DNA of 64,000 nucleotides. Origin: Nocardia puris. Lineage in GTDB: Bacteria > Actinomycetota > Actinomycetes > Mycobacteriales > Mycobacteriaceae. Positions 16,575 through 26,630 of this stretch are shown here, piece after piece. Positions within the stretch are counted from its first letter, which is position 1; every line of letters begins with the position of its first letter. The stretch covers positions 186,001 to 250,000 of the forward strand of contig NZ_QNRE01000011.1 in NCBI RefSeq assembly GCF_003315035.1, written 5' to 3'. The position numbers were made by a program, and so were the translations under genes. The notes beneath the pieces are model-generated. The model ran no database searches and was not told where the DNA came from. It worked only from the letters and a program-made list of their open reading frames with translations.

Positions 16575-17678
16575 TCAGGAAGGTGTCGCCAGCAACGCAC
16601 CCAGGGACCGGAGGTGGTCGGTGGCCGCGCCGAGGGCGAACTCGTTGTGTTTGGCGGCGGTGAAGTAGTTGTGGACGATGTGGTCGCGGTCGATGCCGAC
16701 GCCGCCGTGCACGTGGACGACGGTGTGGGCGACGCGGTGGCCGGCGTCGGCGGCCCAGAATTTGGCGGTGTGGACGGCTTCGGCGGCGGGCAGGTCCTCG
16801 GCGAGGCGCCAGGCGGCTTGGGTGACGGCCAGGCGCAGGCCCTGCACGTCGATGTAGGCGTCGGCGAGGCGCTGGGCGACGGCCTGGAAGCTGCCGACGG
16901 CCTTGCCGAACTGCTCGCGCTCGCGGGCGTAGTCGGCGACCAGCCCGAGGGCCTTCTCCAGCGTGCCGAGCTGCTGGGCGGCCAGGCCAAGCCACGCGCG
17001 GGTCAGGATCCAGTCCAGGATGTCGGCCCCGTCCTCCACCGTGCCCACCAATTCCGCCGGGGTCTCGGTGAATTCGACCGCGAACTCGGCGCTGAAGTCC
17101 ACCACCTGCTGCGCGGTGACGCGCACCGAAGCGTCGGAGGGATCGACCAGGAACACCGCGGGACGCCCGGAAACGCTGGCGGGCACCAGGATTCGCGCGG
17201 CCCGGTCGGCGTTCGGCACGGTGGTCTTCGCTCCGGTCAGCCGCCAGCCGTCACCGGTCTCCACCGCGACGGTCGCCGGTTCGGCCGGTTCCCAGTTCTG
17301 CTCCTCGGCGAGCGCGGCGCTCAGCACCACCTTGCCCTCGCCGGCCTGCGCGGCCCAATCCCGTTGCGCCGCGGACCCGAACGCGGCCAGCGCGTTCGCC
17401 GCGACCACGATCGACCACAGGTACGGCACCGCCGCGACGGACTTACCCAGTTCGCGTAGCACGGCCGTCTGCTCGAGCGCGCCCAGCCCGCTGCCGCCCG
17501 CGTTCTCCGGCAGCACGGCCGCGAGAATCCCGGTCTCGGCCAACGACTTCCACAGCGCCTCGTCGAACCGGCCCGCCGCGTCGAGTTCGCGCAACCGGTC
17601 GGCGGTGACCAGCTTGGCGCAGACCTCGCCGGTGAGGCGGGCCAGATCCAGCTGGGCTTCGGTGGGGGTGAAATCCAT
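16575..17678 (-). CDS. fadE27: Steroid acyl-CoA dehydrogenase subunit FadE27 (ChsE5)
   Basis: The 367-residue protein has the acyl-CoA dehydrogenase fold: MDFTPTEAQLDLARLTGEV helices, LPENAGGSGLGALEQTAVLRELGK, a mid beta domain with LTGAKTTVPNADRA, and the C-terminal helices REREQFGKAVGSFQAVAQRLAD and VHVHGGVGIDRDHIVHNYF. In M. tuberculosis FadE26 and FadE27 form an alpha2beta2 heterotetramer (ChsE4-ChsE5) that dehydrogenates the C8/C5 cholesterol side-chain CoA. It follows fadE26 by 29 bp in the same operon. ATG at 17678 matches the family start. Confidence 0.9.
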   Translation of the reverse strand: MDFTPTEAQLDLARLTGEVCAKLVTADRLRELDAAGRFDEALWKSLAETGILAAVLPENAGGSGLGALEQTAVLRELGKSVAAVPYLWSIVVAANALAAFGSAAQRDWAAQAGEGKVVLSAALAEEQNWEPAEPATVAVETGDGWRLTGAKTTVPNADRAARILVPASVSGRPAVFLVDPSDASVRVTAQQVVDFSAEFAVEFTETPAELVGTVEDGADILDWILTRAWLGLAAQQLGTLEKALGLVADYAREREQFGKAVGSFQAVAQRLADAYIDVQGLRLAVTQAAWRLAEDLPAAEAVHTAKFWAADAGHRVAHTVVHVHGGVGIDRDHIVHNYFTAAKHNEFALGAATDHLRSLGALLATPS

Positions 17679-17707
17679 GGTTTCTCTCTGCTCCTGGAAG
17701 AAGACGC

Positions 17708-18901
<1,194 letters not shown>

Positions 18902-18952
18902 GGCAAAACCTCGTGTCGTTCGATTCGCTTGTCCCGATGATTGCATATCGAC

Positions 18953-18966
18953 TGAAACATGTTCCA
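18953..18966. promoter_or_regulatory. KstR operator between fadE26 and fdxD
   Basis: TGAAACATGTTCCA is a perfect TnnAACnnGTTnnA match in the 141-bp divergent region. Confidence 0.85.
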
Positions 18967-19042
18967 GTATTGGGTGTGGAATCCGGCGCGGTCCGTGGCG
19001 CCGGCTTGTAGGCTGCCAAGCAGCGGCAGTAGAGGAGTTCTG

Positions 19043-19231
19043 ATGAAGCTCAGCTTTGATCCCGACCTGTGCGAGGCGAACGGAATCTGCGTCGGAATCG
19101 CCCCCGACGTGTTCGAACTCGATGACGACGACCAGTTGCACCTGCTCGTGACCGAGGTGCCCGCCGACCGCGTCCCCGAGGTGGAGGATGCCGTCTCGCA
19201 GTGTCCGAAAGCGGCGTTGAAGCTCGGATGA
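19043..19231 (+). CDS. fdxD: Ferredoxin FdxD, single-cluster [3Fe-4S]/[4Fe-4S] type
   Basis: The 62-residue ferredoxin has the spacing of actinobacterial P450/dehydrogenase ferredoxins: DPDLCEANGICVGIAPDVFEL near the start and SQCPKAAL near the end, giving three cluster cysteines (a CxxxxxC pair and the CP cysteine) and so most likely a [3Fe-4S] cluster. Position matches M. tuberculosis fdxD (Rv3503c), beside fadE26 and hsd4A and under KstR. It may pass electrons to CYP125 or another steroid oxygenase. ATG at 19043 has AGAGGAG upstream. Only 42 bp separate its stop from the next start, which has its own promoter. Confidence 0.88.
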   Translation: MKLSFDPDLCEANGICVGIAPDVFELDDDDQLHLLVTEVPADRVPEVEDAVSQCPKAALKLG

Positions 19232-19237
19232 AGTTTC

Positions 19238-19267
19238 TTGCCAGCACATTGAAACGCGTTCTAAAGT
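19238..19267 (+). promoter_or_regulatory. KstR-controlled promoter of hsd4A
   Basis: TTGCCA (19238-19243) and TAAAGT (19262-19267) are 18 bp apart. The perfect KstR palindrome TGAAACGCGTTCTA (19250-19263) lies between and overlaps the -10 box. The expected start point is about 19274, the first base of the hsd4A GTG, giving a leaderless message. Confidence 0.78.
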
Positions 19268-19273
19268 CGCCCC

Positions 19274-20179
19274 GTGAGTGAGAACAATCTGAGCCTCGAG
19301 GGGCGCGTGGCGATCGTGACGGGAGCCGGTGCCGGGCTCGGCCGGGCCGAGGCATTGGCGCTGGCGGGCGCCGGCGCGGCGGTGGTGGTCAACGATCTCG
19401 CCGAATCCGACTCGGTCGCCGACACCCTGGCCGCCATCCGCGCGCTCGGCGTGAAAGCCGAGTTCGTCGCGGGCAGCATCGCCGAACGAGCCACCGCCGA
19501 CGCGCTGATCCGCACCGCGGAGGAGTCCTTCGGCGGCGTGGACATCGTCGTCAACAATGCGGGCATCACCCGCGACCGGATGCTGTTCAACATGTCCGAC
19601 GACGACTTCGACGCCGTGGTCGCGGTGCACCTGCGCGGGCATTTCCTGCTCTCCCGCAACGCCGCCGCCTACTGGCGCGGCAAGTCGAAGGCGGCGGGCG
19701 GTCCGGTCTACGGCAGGCTGGTCAACACCTCCTCGGAGGCGGGCCTGCTCGGCCCGGAGGGGCAGGCCAACTACGGCGCCGCCAAGGCGGGGATCACCGC
19801 CCTCACCCTGTCGGCCGCGCGGGCGCTGTCGCGCTACGGCGTGCGTGCCAACGCCATCGCGCCGCGGGCGCGCACCGCGATGACCGAGGCCGTGTTCAGC
19901 GCGGCCCCCGAGACGGGCGTCGACCCGCTGGCCCCGGAACATGTCGCGCGGCTGGTGGCCTACCTGGCCTCGCCCGCCGCCGACGCGGTGAACGGACAGC
20001 TGTTCGTGGTCTACGGACCGATGGTCGCGCTGATGGCCGCCCCGGTGGTCGAACAGCGCTTCGACGCGGCCGGTGACGCGTGGACCGAGGGCGACTTGGC
20101 CGACACGCTGTCGGGGTACTTCGCGGACCGTCCGGCGGGCCGTACGTTCTCCGCGTCCTCGCTCACCGAGCTCGGCTGA
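19274..20179 (+). CDS. hsd4A: Short-chain dehydrogenase Hsd4A (17-beta-hydroxysteroid dehydrogenase type)
   Basis: The 301-residue SDR has the NAD-binding TGAGAGLGRAEALAL (about residues 16-30), the NNAGITRD motif, the catalytic serine in NTSSEAG and the YxxxK pair in NYGAAKAG (about Y167/K171). It is the equivalent of Rv3502c (Hsd4A), a beta-hydroxyacyl-CoA/17-beta-hydroxysteroid dehydrogenase of side-chain oxidation, in the same place next to fdxD and mce4. The GTG at 19274 lacks a ribosome site and sits at the predicted transcription start. A 9-bp GC hairpin follows the stop. Confidence 0.9.
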   Translation: MSENNLSLEGRVAIVTGAGAGLGRAEALALAGAGAAVVVNDLAESDSVADTLAAIRALGVKAEFVAGSIAERATADALIRTAEESFGGVDIVVNNAGITRDRMLFNMSDDDFDAVVAVHLRGHFLLSRNAAAYWRGKSKAAGGPVYGRLVNTSSEAGLLGPEGQANYGAAKAGITALTLSAARALSRYGVRANAIAPRARTAMTEAVFSAAPETGVDPLAPEHVARLVAYLASPAADAVNGQLFVVYGPMVALMAAPVVEQRFDAAGDAWTEGDLADTLSGYFADRPAGRTFSASSLTELG

Positions 20180-20181
20180 TC

Positions 20182-20210
20182 GCCGGGCGGTGGCGGGGTC
20201 GCCGCCCGGC
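20182..20210 (+). terminator. Terminator after hsd4A
   Basis: GCCGGGCGG (20182-20190) pairs with CCGCCCGGC (20202-20210) just past the stop codon, separating hsd4A from the mce4 transcript. Confidence 0.7.
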
Positions 20211-20213
20211 AAC

Positions 20214-20238
20214 TGATCAACTGACCATCTGTTGATCA
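20214..20238. promoter_or_regulatory. Inverted repeat, candidate operator upstream of mce4
   Basis: TGATCAAC (20214-20221) and GTTGATCA (20231-20238) form a perfect inverted repeat with a 9-bp spacer. It does not match the KstR consensus and could bind another regulator. It lies about 240 bp before yrbE4A. Confidence 0.45.
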
Positions 20239-20386
20239 TGGGTCCGGCACTTGGTAGACATGGTCAGGCGGGTGTGTGAGGTGTCACAAACGCACCCTCA
20301 CCAGCCGGAGATCCTTGTTTCAACTTTGGGGGCGGACATCTCGAAAAAGTGCAGTTCAAATGTGACGAAAACCGCACGATGACAAT

Positions 20387-20400
20387 GTGAACGTGTTCTA
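20387..20400. promoter_or_regulatory. Candidate KstR operator of the mce4 operon
   Basis: GTGAACGTGTTCTA matches TnnAACnnGTTnnA except for the first base, 76 bp upstream of yrbE4A. Confidence 0.75.
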
Positions 20401-20475
20401 ATCAGTCCGGCGATACGGCCATGGCGCCGAGTCGCGCCACGAGCAGTGCAAGCAGTTGAGCAAGGAGGATCGCGG

Positions 20476-21240
20476 ATGAACGAGGTCCTTGCTGTCCCGT
20501 TGCGGGCCGTCGGCGGGTTCTTCGAACTCACCGCCGACGTGGCCCGCGCGAGTGTCCGCAGGCCCTTCCAAGCGCGTGAGTTCATCGATCAGTCCTGGTT
20601 CATCGCACGCGTCTCCATCGTGCCGACCCTGCTGGTCGCGATCCCGTTCACCGTTCTGGTGAGCTTCACGCTGAACATCCTGCTCCGCGAGATCGGCGCC
20701 GCCGACCTCAGCGGGGCGGGCGCCGCCTTCGGCGCGGTCACCCAGGTCGGCCCCATCGTCACGGTGCTCATCGTGGCGGGCGCCGGCGCCACCGCGATCT
20801 GCGCCGATCTGGGCGCCAGAACGATCCGGGAAGAGATCGACGCGATGCGCGTGCTCGGCATCAACCCGATCCAGCGGTTGGTGGTGCCGCGCGTGCTGGC
20901 CTCGATGTTCGTCGCGCTGATGTTGAACAGCCTGGTCTGCACCATCGGCATCGTCGGCGGCTTCCTGTTCTCGGTCTACCTCCAGGACGTGAACCCCGGC
21001 GCCTTCGTCAACGGGATCACGCTGCTCACCCACCTGCCCGAGCTGATCATCTCCGAGGTGAAGGCCGGGCTGTTCGGGCTCATCGCCGGACTGGTCGCCT
21101 GCTACCTGGGCCTGAACGTCAAGGGCGGTCCCAAGAGTGTCGGTGACGCGGTGAACCAGACCGTGGTGTTCGCCTTCATGGCGCTGTTCGTGGTGAACGT
21201 GGTGGTCACCGCCGTCGGCATCAAGTTCACGGTGCGGTGA
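20476..21240 (+). CDS. yrbE4A: MlaE/YrbE-type permease of the Mce4 steroid importer
   Basis: The 254-residue integral membrane protein has five to six spans and the MlaE-family signature ARTIREEIDAMRVLGINPIQRLVVPRVLA. It forms, with YrbE4B, the inner-membrane channel of the Mce4 system, which imports cholesterol across the mycolic-acid envelope. ATG at 20476 has AAGGAGG upstream. It is the first gene of a ten-gene operon with starts and stops nearly touching. Confidence 0.93.
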   Translation: MNEVLAVPLRAVGGFFELTADVARASVRRPFQAREFIDQSWFIARVSIVPTLLVAIPFTVLVSFTLNILLREIGAADLSGAGAAFGAVTQVGPIVTVLIVAGAGATAICADLGARTIREEIDAMRVLGINPIQRLVVPRVLASMFVALMLNSLVCTIGIVGGFLFSVYLQDVNPGAFVNGITLLTHLPELIISEVKAGLFGLIAGLVACYLGLNVKGGPKSVGDAVNQTVVFAFMALFVVNVVVTAVGIKFTVR

Positions 21241-21244
21241 CGCG

Positions 21245-22096
21245 ATGGCCTTCGTGATCCAGTCCCGCTTCCCCCGCACGGTGCGGCGGGTGCGGCGGAT
21301 GTCGGACTCGCTGGACTCGGTCGGCAAGCACGCCGTGTTCTACGCGCAGACCGTCGCCTCGCTGCCGCGCGCGCTGATCCACTACCGCACCGAGACGATC
21401 CGGCTCATCGCCGAGATCTCCATGGGTACCGGCGCGCTGGCCGTCATCGGCGGCACCGTCGTCATCGTCGGCTTCCTCACGCTGTTCGCCGGCGGCACCA
21501 TCGCGGTGCAGGGCTACAGCTCGCTCGGCAATATCGGCGTCGAGGCGCTGACCGGCTTCTTCTCCGCCTTCATCAATGTGCGCATCGCCGCGCCGGTGAT
21601 CTCGGGCATCGGCCTGGCCGCCACCATCGGCGCCGGTTCCACCGCCCAGCTCGGCGCGATGCGGGTGTCGGAGGAGATCGACGCGCTCGAGACCATGGCC
21701 ATCCGGCCGGTGCCGTACCTGGTGGGCACCCGCGTGCTGGCCGGGATGATCGCCATCGTCCCGCTCTACGCGCTGGCGGTGATCGCCTCGTTCCTGGCGG
21801 CGCGGTTCGCGACCGTGGTGATCTACGGACAGTCGGCGGGCGTGTACGACCACTACTTCTCGACGTTCCTCATCCCCAGCGACATCCTGTGGTCGTTCGG
21901 CCAGGCGATCCTCATGGCCTTGGCGGTCATGATGATTCACACCTACTACGGCTATCACGCCGCGGGCGGCCCGGTCGGCGTCGGCGTGGCGGTCGGCAAC
22001 GCGGTGCGCGCCTCGCTGGTCGCGGTGGTGACGGTGACGCTGCTGGTCTCGCTGGCCATCTACGGCACGTCCGGCAACTTCAACCTCTCCGGGTAG
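21245..22096 (+). CDS. yrbE4B: MlaE/YrbE-type permease, second subunit
   Basis: The 283-residue membrane protein carries the MlaE signature VSEEIDALETMAIRPVPYLVGTRVLA and several hydrophobic spans, with a longer N-terminal cytoplasmic part (about 60 residues) than yrbE4A. It pairs with YrbE4A. Only 4 bp separate the two genes, and 4 bp separate it from mce4A. Confidence 0.93.
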   Translation: MAFVIQSRFPRTVRRVRRMSDSLDSVGKHAVFYAQTVASLPRALIHYRTETIRLIAEISMGTGALAVIGGTVVIVGFLTLFAGGTIAVQGYSSLGNIGVEALTGFFSAFINVRIAAPVISGIGLAATIGAGSTAQLGAMRVSEEIDALETMAIRPVPYLVGTRVLAGMIAIVPLYALAVIASFLAARFATVVIYGQSAGVYDHYFSTFLIPSDILWSFGQAILMALAVMMIHTYYGYHAAGGPVGVGVAVGNAVRASLVAVVTVTLLVSLAIYGTSGNFNLSG

Positions 22097-22100
22097 CGAC

Positions 22101-23267
22101 ATGGACAAGATCAAGCTCAAACTCGCGGGCCTGGTGATGGTGCTGGCGCTGGTCGCGGTGGTGGCGATCGCGCTGACGATGTTCGTCGGCGGGTTCACCA
22201 AGACCGCCGAGATCCTGGTGCAGGCCCCGCGCAGCGGCCTGGTGCTCGACCCCGACGCCAAGGTGAAGGTGCGCGGCGTCGAGATCGGCCGGGTGGCCGC
22301 CGTCGAGCACACCGACGAGGGCGCCACCCTGCGCCTGGCGGTCGATCCGGCGCAGCTGAAGCTGGTGCCCGCCAACGCGGGCGTGGACATCCGCTCCACC
22401 ACCGTGTTCGGCGCGAAGTACGTGAACTTCGTGGTGCCGCAGGACCCTTCGTCGTCCTCGATGGAACCGGGCGCCACCGTGGTCGCCGAGCAGGTCACCG
22501 TCGAGTTCAACACCTTGTTCCAGCACCTGTCCGATGTGCTGGCCAAGGTGGAGCCGGAGAAGCTGAACGCCACGCTCTCCGCGCTGGGCACGGCGTTGCA
22601 GGGGCGCGGGCAGTCGCTGGGCGAGCTGCTGGCCAACCTGGACGCCTACCTGCGCGAGATGAACCCGATGCTGCCCACGCTGCGGGAGGATTTCGCCAAG
22701 ACGGCCGAGGTGACCGACCTGTACGCCGACACGGTGAACGATCTGCTGCGCACCGCGGACAACCTCGTCGTCACCGGGCAGACCTTCGTCGACGAGCAGA
22801 ACGCGCTCGACGACGTGCTCGCCAACGTGGTCGGCCTGGCCGACACCACCGGTTCGGTGCTGCGCGAGAACGAGCAGAACCTGGTGACCGCGCTGGATCT
22901 GCTGCGCCCCACCACCGGCCTGCTCGCCGAGTACGCGCCGGGACTGAACTGCATGATCAACGCCATCGGCGCGCTGCTGCCGGTCGGTGAGGCGATGTTC
23001 GGCGGCATGCAGCCGGGCGTCACGATGAACACGAACTTCATGCCGGCCGCCGAGCCGTACAAGTATCCGGAGGATCTGCCGAAGGTGAACGCGACCGGCG
23101 GACCGCGCTGCGAGGGGCTGATGGACCGAGTACCCGGCAGTCATTCGAACTACGTCGTCACCGACACCAGTCAGGGCGCGCCCTACGTGCCGTCGATGAA
23201 GCTGGAGTTCAACGGCTCCAAGGTGTTTCAGCTGCTCTTCGGCGGCCTGCCGGGGGTGACCGGATGA
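22101..23267 (+). CDS. mce4A: Mce4A, MCE-domain protein of the sterol importer
   Basis: The 388-residue protein has an N-terminal membrane anchor (LAGLVMVLALVAVVAIALTMFV), an MCE domain (about residues 38-115: SGLVLDPDAKVKVRGVEIGRVAAV) and a long helical needle domain, then a cysteine-bearing C-terminal region with PGLNCMIN. Mce proteins form a hexameric tube that carries lipid from the outer envelope to the YrbE channel. It overlaps mce4B by 4 bp. Confidence 0.93.
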   Translation: MDKIKLKLAGLVMVLALVAVVAIALTMFVGGFTKTAEILVQAPRSGLVLDPDAKVKVRGVEIGRVAAVEHTDEGATLRLAVDPAQLKLVPANAGVDIRSTTVFGAKYVNFVVPQDPSSSSMEPGATVVAEQVTVEFNTLFQHLSDVLAKVEPEKLNATLSALGTALQGRGQSLGELLANLDAYLREMNPMLPTLREDFAKTAEVTDLYADTVNDLLRTADNLVVTGQTFVDEQNALDDVLANVVGLADTTGSVLRENEQNLVTALDLLRPTTGLLAEYAPGLNCMINAIGALLPVGEAMFGGMQPGVTMNTNFMPAAEPYKYPEDLPKVNATGGPRCEGLMDRVPGSHSNYVVTDTSQGAPYVPSMKLEFNGSKVFQLLFGGLPGVTG

Positions 23268-24286
23268 GGAACACCAAGACCACGGTCAAGCTGGCGATCT
23301 TCACCCTGGTGATGACGCTGATCTTCGCCGGACTGGCGGTGGTGTTCAGCCAGATGCGGTTCGCCCGCGAGCACGGCTACCACGCCGTGTTCACCAGTTC
23401 CTCCGGAATGCTGCCGGGCGCGAAGGTGCGCATCGCCGGCGTGCCGGTCGGCTCGGTCAGCTCGGTGAAGGTGGGCGAGGACAACCTCGCGCACGTGAAG
23501 TTCGACGTGGACCGCAAGTACCGGCTGCTCACCAGCACGCGTGCCGCGATCAGGTACGAGAATCTGGTCGGCGACCGGTATCTCGAACTGCTCGACGGTC
23601 CCGGCACGGCCGACACCCTGCACGCGGGCGGCACCATCCCGACCGACCGCACCTCGCCCGCCCTCGACCTGGACATGCTGCTCGGCGGCTTCAAACCGCT
23701 GCTGCGCGGCCTGGATCCGGCGCAGGTGAACGATCTCACCAACGCGTTGTTGCAGATCTTCCAGGGCCAAGGCGGCACGCTGGTCTCGCTGCTGAACTCC
23801 GGCGGCGACTTCGCCAGGACGCTGGGCGAGCGCGACGCGCTGATCGGCAGCGTGATCGACAACCTCAACACCGTGCTGGCCACCATCGACGAGCGCGATC
23901 AACAGTTCGACACCACGCTGAACGAATTGCAGCGCCTGGTCAGCGGTTTGGCCGCCGACCGCGATCCGATCGGCGACGCGATTCCCCGGATCGCCGGCGC
24001 CACCGGTGATCTCACCGATCTGCTCGCCCAGGCCCGCCCCGACCTGCGCGCGACCGTCGAGCAGACCGGGCGGCTGGCCACCAACCTCGACAACGACTCC
24101 GACACCGTGGAGTGGGTGCTGGAGCGGTTGCCCGAGACCTACCGCAAGCTGATCCGAATCGGTTCCTACGGTTCGTTCCTCGCGCTCTACGTGTGCAGCA
24201 CGAACTTCATCGTCGACGGTCCCGACGGCAACCCCCTGCACATCACCATGCCCGGCGGGCAGGACACGGGAAGGTGTGCACCCTGA
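23264..24286 (+). CDS. mce4B: Mce4B, MCE-domain protein of the sterol importer
   Basis: The 340-residue protein starts with a hydrophobic anchor (LAIFTLVMTLIFAGLAVVF), then the MCE domain (SGMLPGAKVRIAGVPVGSVSSV), helical repeats (LINARDALIG-type segments at about 180-260), and a short cysteine-containing end. It overlaps mce4A by 4 bp and shares TGATG with mce4C. Confidence 0.93.
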   Translation: MRNTKTTVKLAIFTLVMTLIFAGLAVVFSQMRFAREHGYHAVFTSSSGMLPGAKVRIAGVPVGSVSSVKVGEDNLAHVKFDVDRKYRLLTSTRAAIRYENLVGDRYLELLDGPGTADTLHAGGTIPTDRTSPALDLDMLLGGFKPLLRGLDPAQVNDLTNALLQIFQGQGGTLVSLLNSGGDFARTLGERDALIGSVIDNLNTVLATIDERDQQFDTTLNELQRLVSGLAADRDPIGDAIPRIAGATGDLTDLLAQARPDLRATVEQTGRLATNLDNDSDTVEWVLERLPETYRKLIRIGSYGSFLALYVCSTNFIVDGPDGNPLHITMPGGQDTGRCAP

Positions 24287-25350
24287 TGAGCGAGCAGAGA
24301 TCTCCCGCCGTGACCATCGGCGTCGTCGGCATCGTCCTCGCGATCGCCATCGCGCTGTCGGCGTTGCAGTTCGACCGGCTGCCGTTCATCCGCGGCGGCG
24401 CCACCTTCACCGCGCACTTCGCCGATGCGGGCGGCCTGCTGCCGGGCGATCCCGTGCAGGTGGCGGGCGTGCGCTCCGGCCGGGTGGAGGACGTCGAGCT
24501 GGACGGCGCGAGGGTGCTGGTGCGGTTCACCCTGGACGAGGCGATCGTGCTGGGGGACAGGACATCCGCCGCGATCAAGACCAACACCGTGCTCGGTCGC
24601 AAATCGCTCGAGGTGGCGCCGCAGGGGGAGGGCGCACTGCGGCGCGACGACACCATCCCGCTGGAGCGCACCACGTCGCCGTATTCGCTCAACGACGCGC
24701 TGGGCGATCTCGCGGAGACCGTCGACGGACTGGACATGGTCAAGGTGGACCAGACGCTGGACGCGCTGTCGGAGACCTTCGCCGACACCCCGGCCCCGCT
24801 GCGCAACGCCCTCGACGGCGTCACCGAGCTCTCGCGCACCATCAACGCCCGCGATCGGGCGCTGTCGGAGCTGCTGACCAGGGCGCAGAATGTCACCAAG
24901 ATCCTGTCCGACCGCAGCGCCCAGATCAACGCGCTGCTGCTGGACGGCAACGAACTGCTCGGCGAACTGGACCGCAGGCGCACCGCCATCGGCCAGCTCA
25001 TCGTCTACGTCAACGGGCTGGCCCAGCAGTTGCGCGGGCTGGTCGCCGACAACGAAGCCCAGCTACGGCCCGCGCTGGAGCGGCTCAACTCGGTGGTGGA
25101 CATCCTGCAGCGCAACCGGCAGAACATCACCGAAGCCCTCGACGGGCTCGGCCCGTTCGCCGCGGCACTCGGCGAGCAGGTCGGCAATGGCCCGTGGTTC
25201 AACGCTTACGTCGTCAACGCGACCAGCGTCGGCCTGCAACCCCTGGTCGACGCGCTGGTCTGGCCCGAGCATCTGCCCGCCGACCTGCGCAACTTCTTCT
25301 TGAACCCACCGCCCTCCATCGGGCCCGCGGTCCAGGAGCCGCCGCGATGA
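24286..25350 (+). CDS. mce4C: Mce4C, MCE-domain protein of the sterol importer
   Basis: The 354-residue protein has an N-terminal anchor (VTIGVVGIVLAIAIALSAL), an MCE domain (AGGLLPGDPVQVAGVRSGRV) and the helical needle region with the NARDRALSELLTRAQNVTKI repeat. The ATG at 24286 shares its A with the mce4B stop and the C-terminus overlaps mce4D by 4 bp. The longer upstream frame is not coding. Confidence 0.92.
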   Translation: MSEQRSPAVTIGVVGIVLAIAIALSALQFDRLPFIRGGATFTAHFADAGGLLPGDPVQVAGVRSGRVEDVELDGARVLVRFTLDEAIVLGDRTSAAIKTNTVLGRKSLEVAPQGEGALRRDDTIPLERTTSPYSLNDALGDLAETVDGLDMVKVDQTLDALSETFADTPAPLRNALDGVTELSRTINARDRALSELLTRAQNVTKILSDRSAQINALLLDGNELLGELDRRRTAIGQLIVYVNGLAQQLRGLVADNEAQLRPALERLNSVVDILQRNRQNITEALDGLGPFAAALGEQVGNGPWFNAYVVNATSVGLQPLVDALVWPEHLPADLRNFFLNPPPSIGPAVQEPPR

Positions 25351-26630
25351 ACCTTCCTGCCGCTGTCCGCAAGCCCCCGCGCTGGGCGCTGATCCTGGCC
25401 GGTGTAGTGGTCGCCGCCCTGGTGATCGCCGGTGTGTACCAAGGGGTCTCGAAGATCGGGACGAAGACCGTCACCGCCTACTTCCCGTCCACCACCGGCC
25501 TCTACGAGGGCGACGACGTGCGCGTGCTCGGCGTGAACGTCGGGCGCATCCACGACGTGGAGCCGGGACGTGACCAGGTGCGCGTGGAGTTCACCGTCGA
25601 CCGCGGCGTGGACATCCCCGCCGACGCGCGCGCTGTTATCATCTCGCCCTCGCTGGTCTCGGCGCGGTTCATCCAGCTCGCCCCCGCCTACACCGGCGGG
25701 CCGAGAATGGCTGACGGCGCGACCATTCCGGTCGAGCGCACCGCCGTTCCGGTGGAGTGGGACGACATCAAGGCCGAATTGTCCAAGCTGGCTACGACTC
25801 TGGGCCCGGTGGGCGACGACGAGCAGGGCTCGTTCGGCCGGTTCGTGGAAACCGCCGCGGAGAACCTGGACGGCAACGGCGACCGGATGCGCGAGACGCT
25901 GCGCGAACTCTCGGCCACGCTGACCACGCTGTCCGACGGGCGCACCGACCTTTTCGGCACCGTGCGCAACCTGCAACAGTTCGTCGAAGTGCTCTCCGCG
26001 AGCAACGAGCAGATCGTGCAGTTCGGCGGCAGGCTGGCCTCGGTCTCCTCGGTGCTGGCCGGCGTGTCCGCGGATCTCGGTGCGGGCCTGGACAATCTGG
26101 ATCTGGCGCTGGTCGATGTGAAGCGCTTCCTGGACGGCAGCGGCGCCGAGCTCACCGAGAGCGTGCAGCGGCTCGCCGACGCCACCCAGATCCTGGTGGA
26201 CAAGCGCCCCGAGTTCGAGCGCGTGCTGCACTCGGGCCCGACGGCGCTGGTGAACTTCTACCAGCTGTACAAGCCCGCGCAGGGCACCATCACCGGCGCG
26301 GTCGCGCTCAACAACACAGCCGATCCGCTGAGCTTCCTGTGCGGTTCGATCCGCGCGCTGGAGGAGAACGATTCCGATCGCTCCGCCGACTTGTGCGCCC
26401 TGCACTTGGCGCCGGTGATCCAGTCGCTGGCCATGAACTACGTGCCGATCATGACGAACCCGGCGACCGGTGTGCACGCCTTCCCGAACCAGCTCACGTT
26501 CAGTCCGCCGAGTCTGGCGGCGAGCGCGCCGCCCGCGCCGACCAAGCCGGCGCCCGCGCCGGTCACCGTGCCGAACGGACTGCCCGGGCTGGCGATACCG
26601 GGGCTGGTGCTGCCGGGAGGAGGACGATGA
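25347..26630 (+). CDS. mce4D: Mce4D, MCE-domain protein of the sterol importer
   Basis: The 427-residue protein has an anchor (WALILAGVVVAALVIAGVYQG), an MCE domain (TTGLYEGDDVRVLGVNVGRI), a helical needle region, two C-terminal cysteines (LCGSIRALEE, DLCALH) and a proline-rich tail (PAPTKPAPAPVTVPNG, then GLPGLAIPGLVLPGG). It overlaps its neighbours by 4 bp on each side (ATGA). The long open frame that continues upstream inside mce4C is a shadow. Confidence 0.92.
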   Translation: MNLPAAVRKPPRWALILAGVVVAALVIAGVYQGVSKIGTKTVTAYFPSTTGLYEGDDVRVLGVNVGRIHDVEPGRDQVRVEFTVDRGVDIPADARAVIISPSLVSARFIQLAPAYTGGPRMADGATIPVERTAVPVEWDDIKAELSKLATTLGPVGDDEQGSFGRFVETAAENLDGNGDRMRETLRELSATLTTLSDGRTDLFGTVRNLQQFVEVLSASNEQIVQFGGRLASVSSVLAGVSADLGAGLDNLDLALVDVKRFLDGSGAELTESVQRLADATQILVDKRPEFERVLHSGPTALVNFYQLYKPAQGTITGAVALNNTADPLSFLCGSIRALEENDSDRSADLCALHLAPVIQSLAMNYVPIMTNPATGVHAFPNQLTFSPPSLAASAPPAPTKPAPAPVTVPNGLPGLAIPGLVLPGGGR

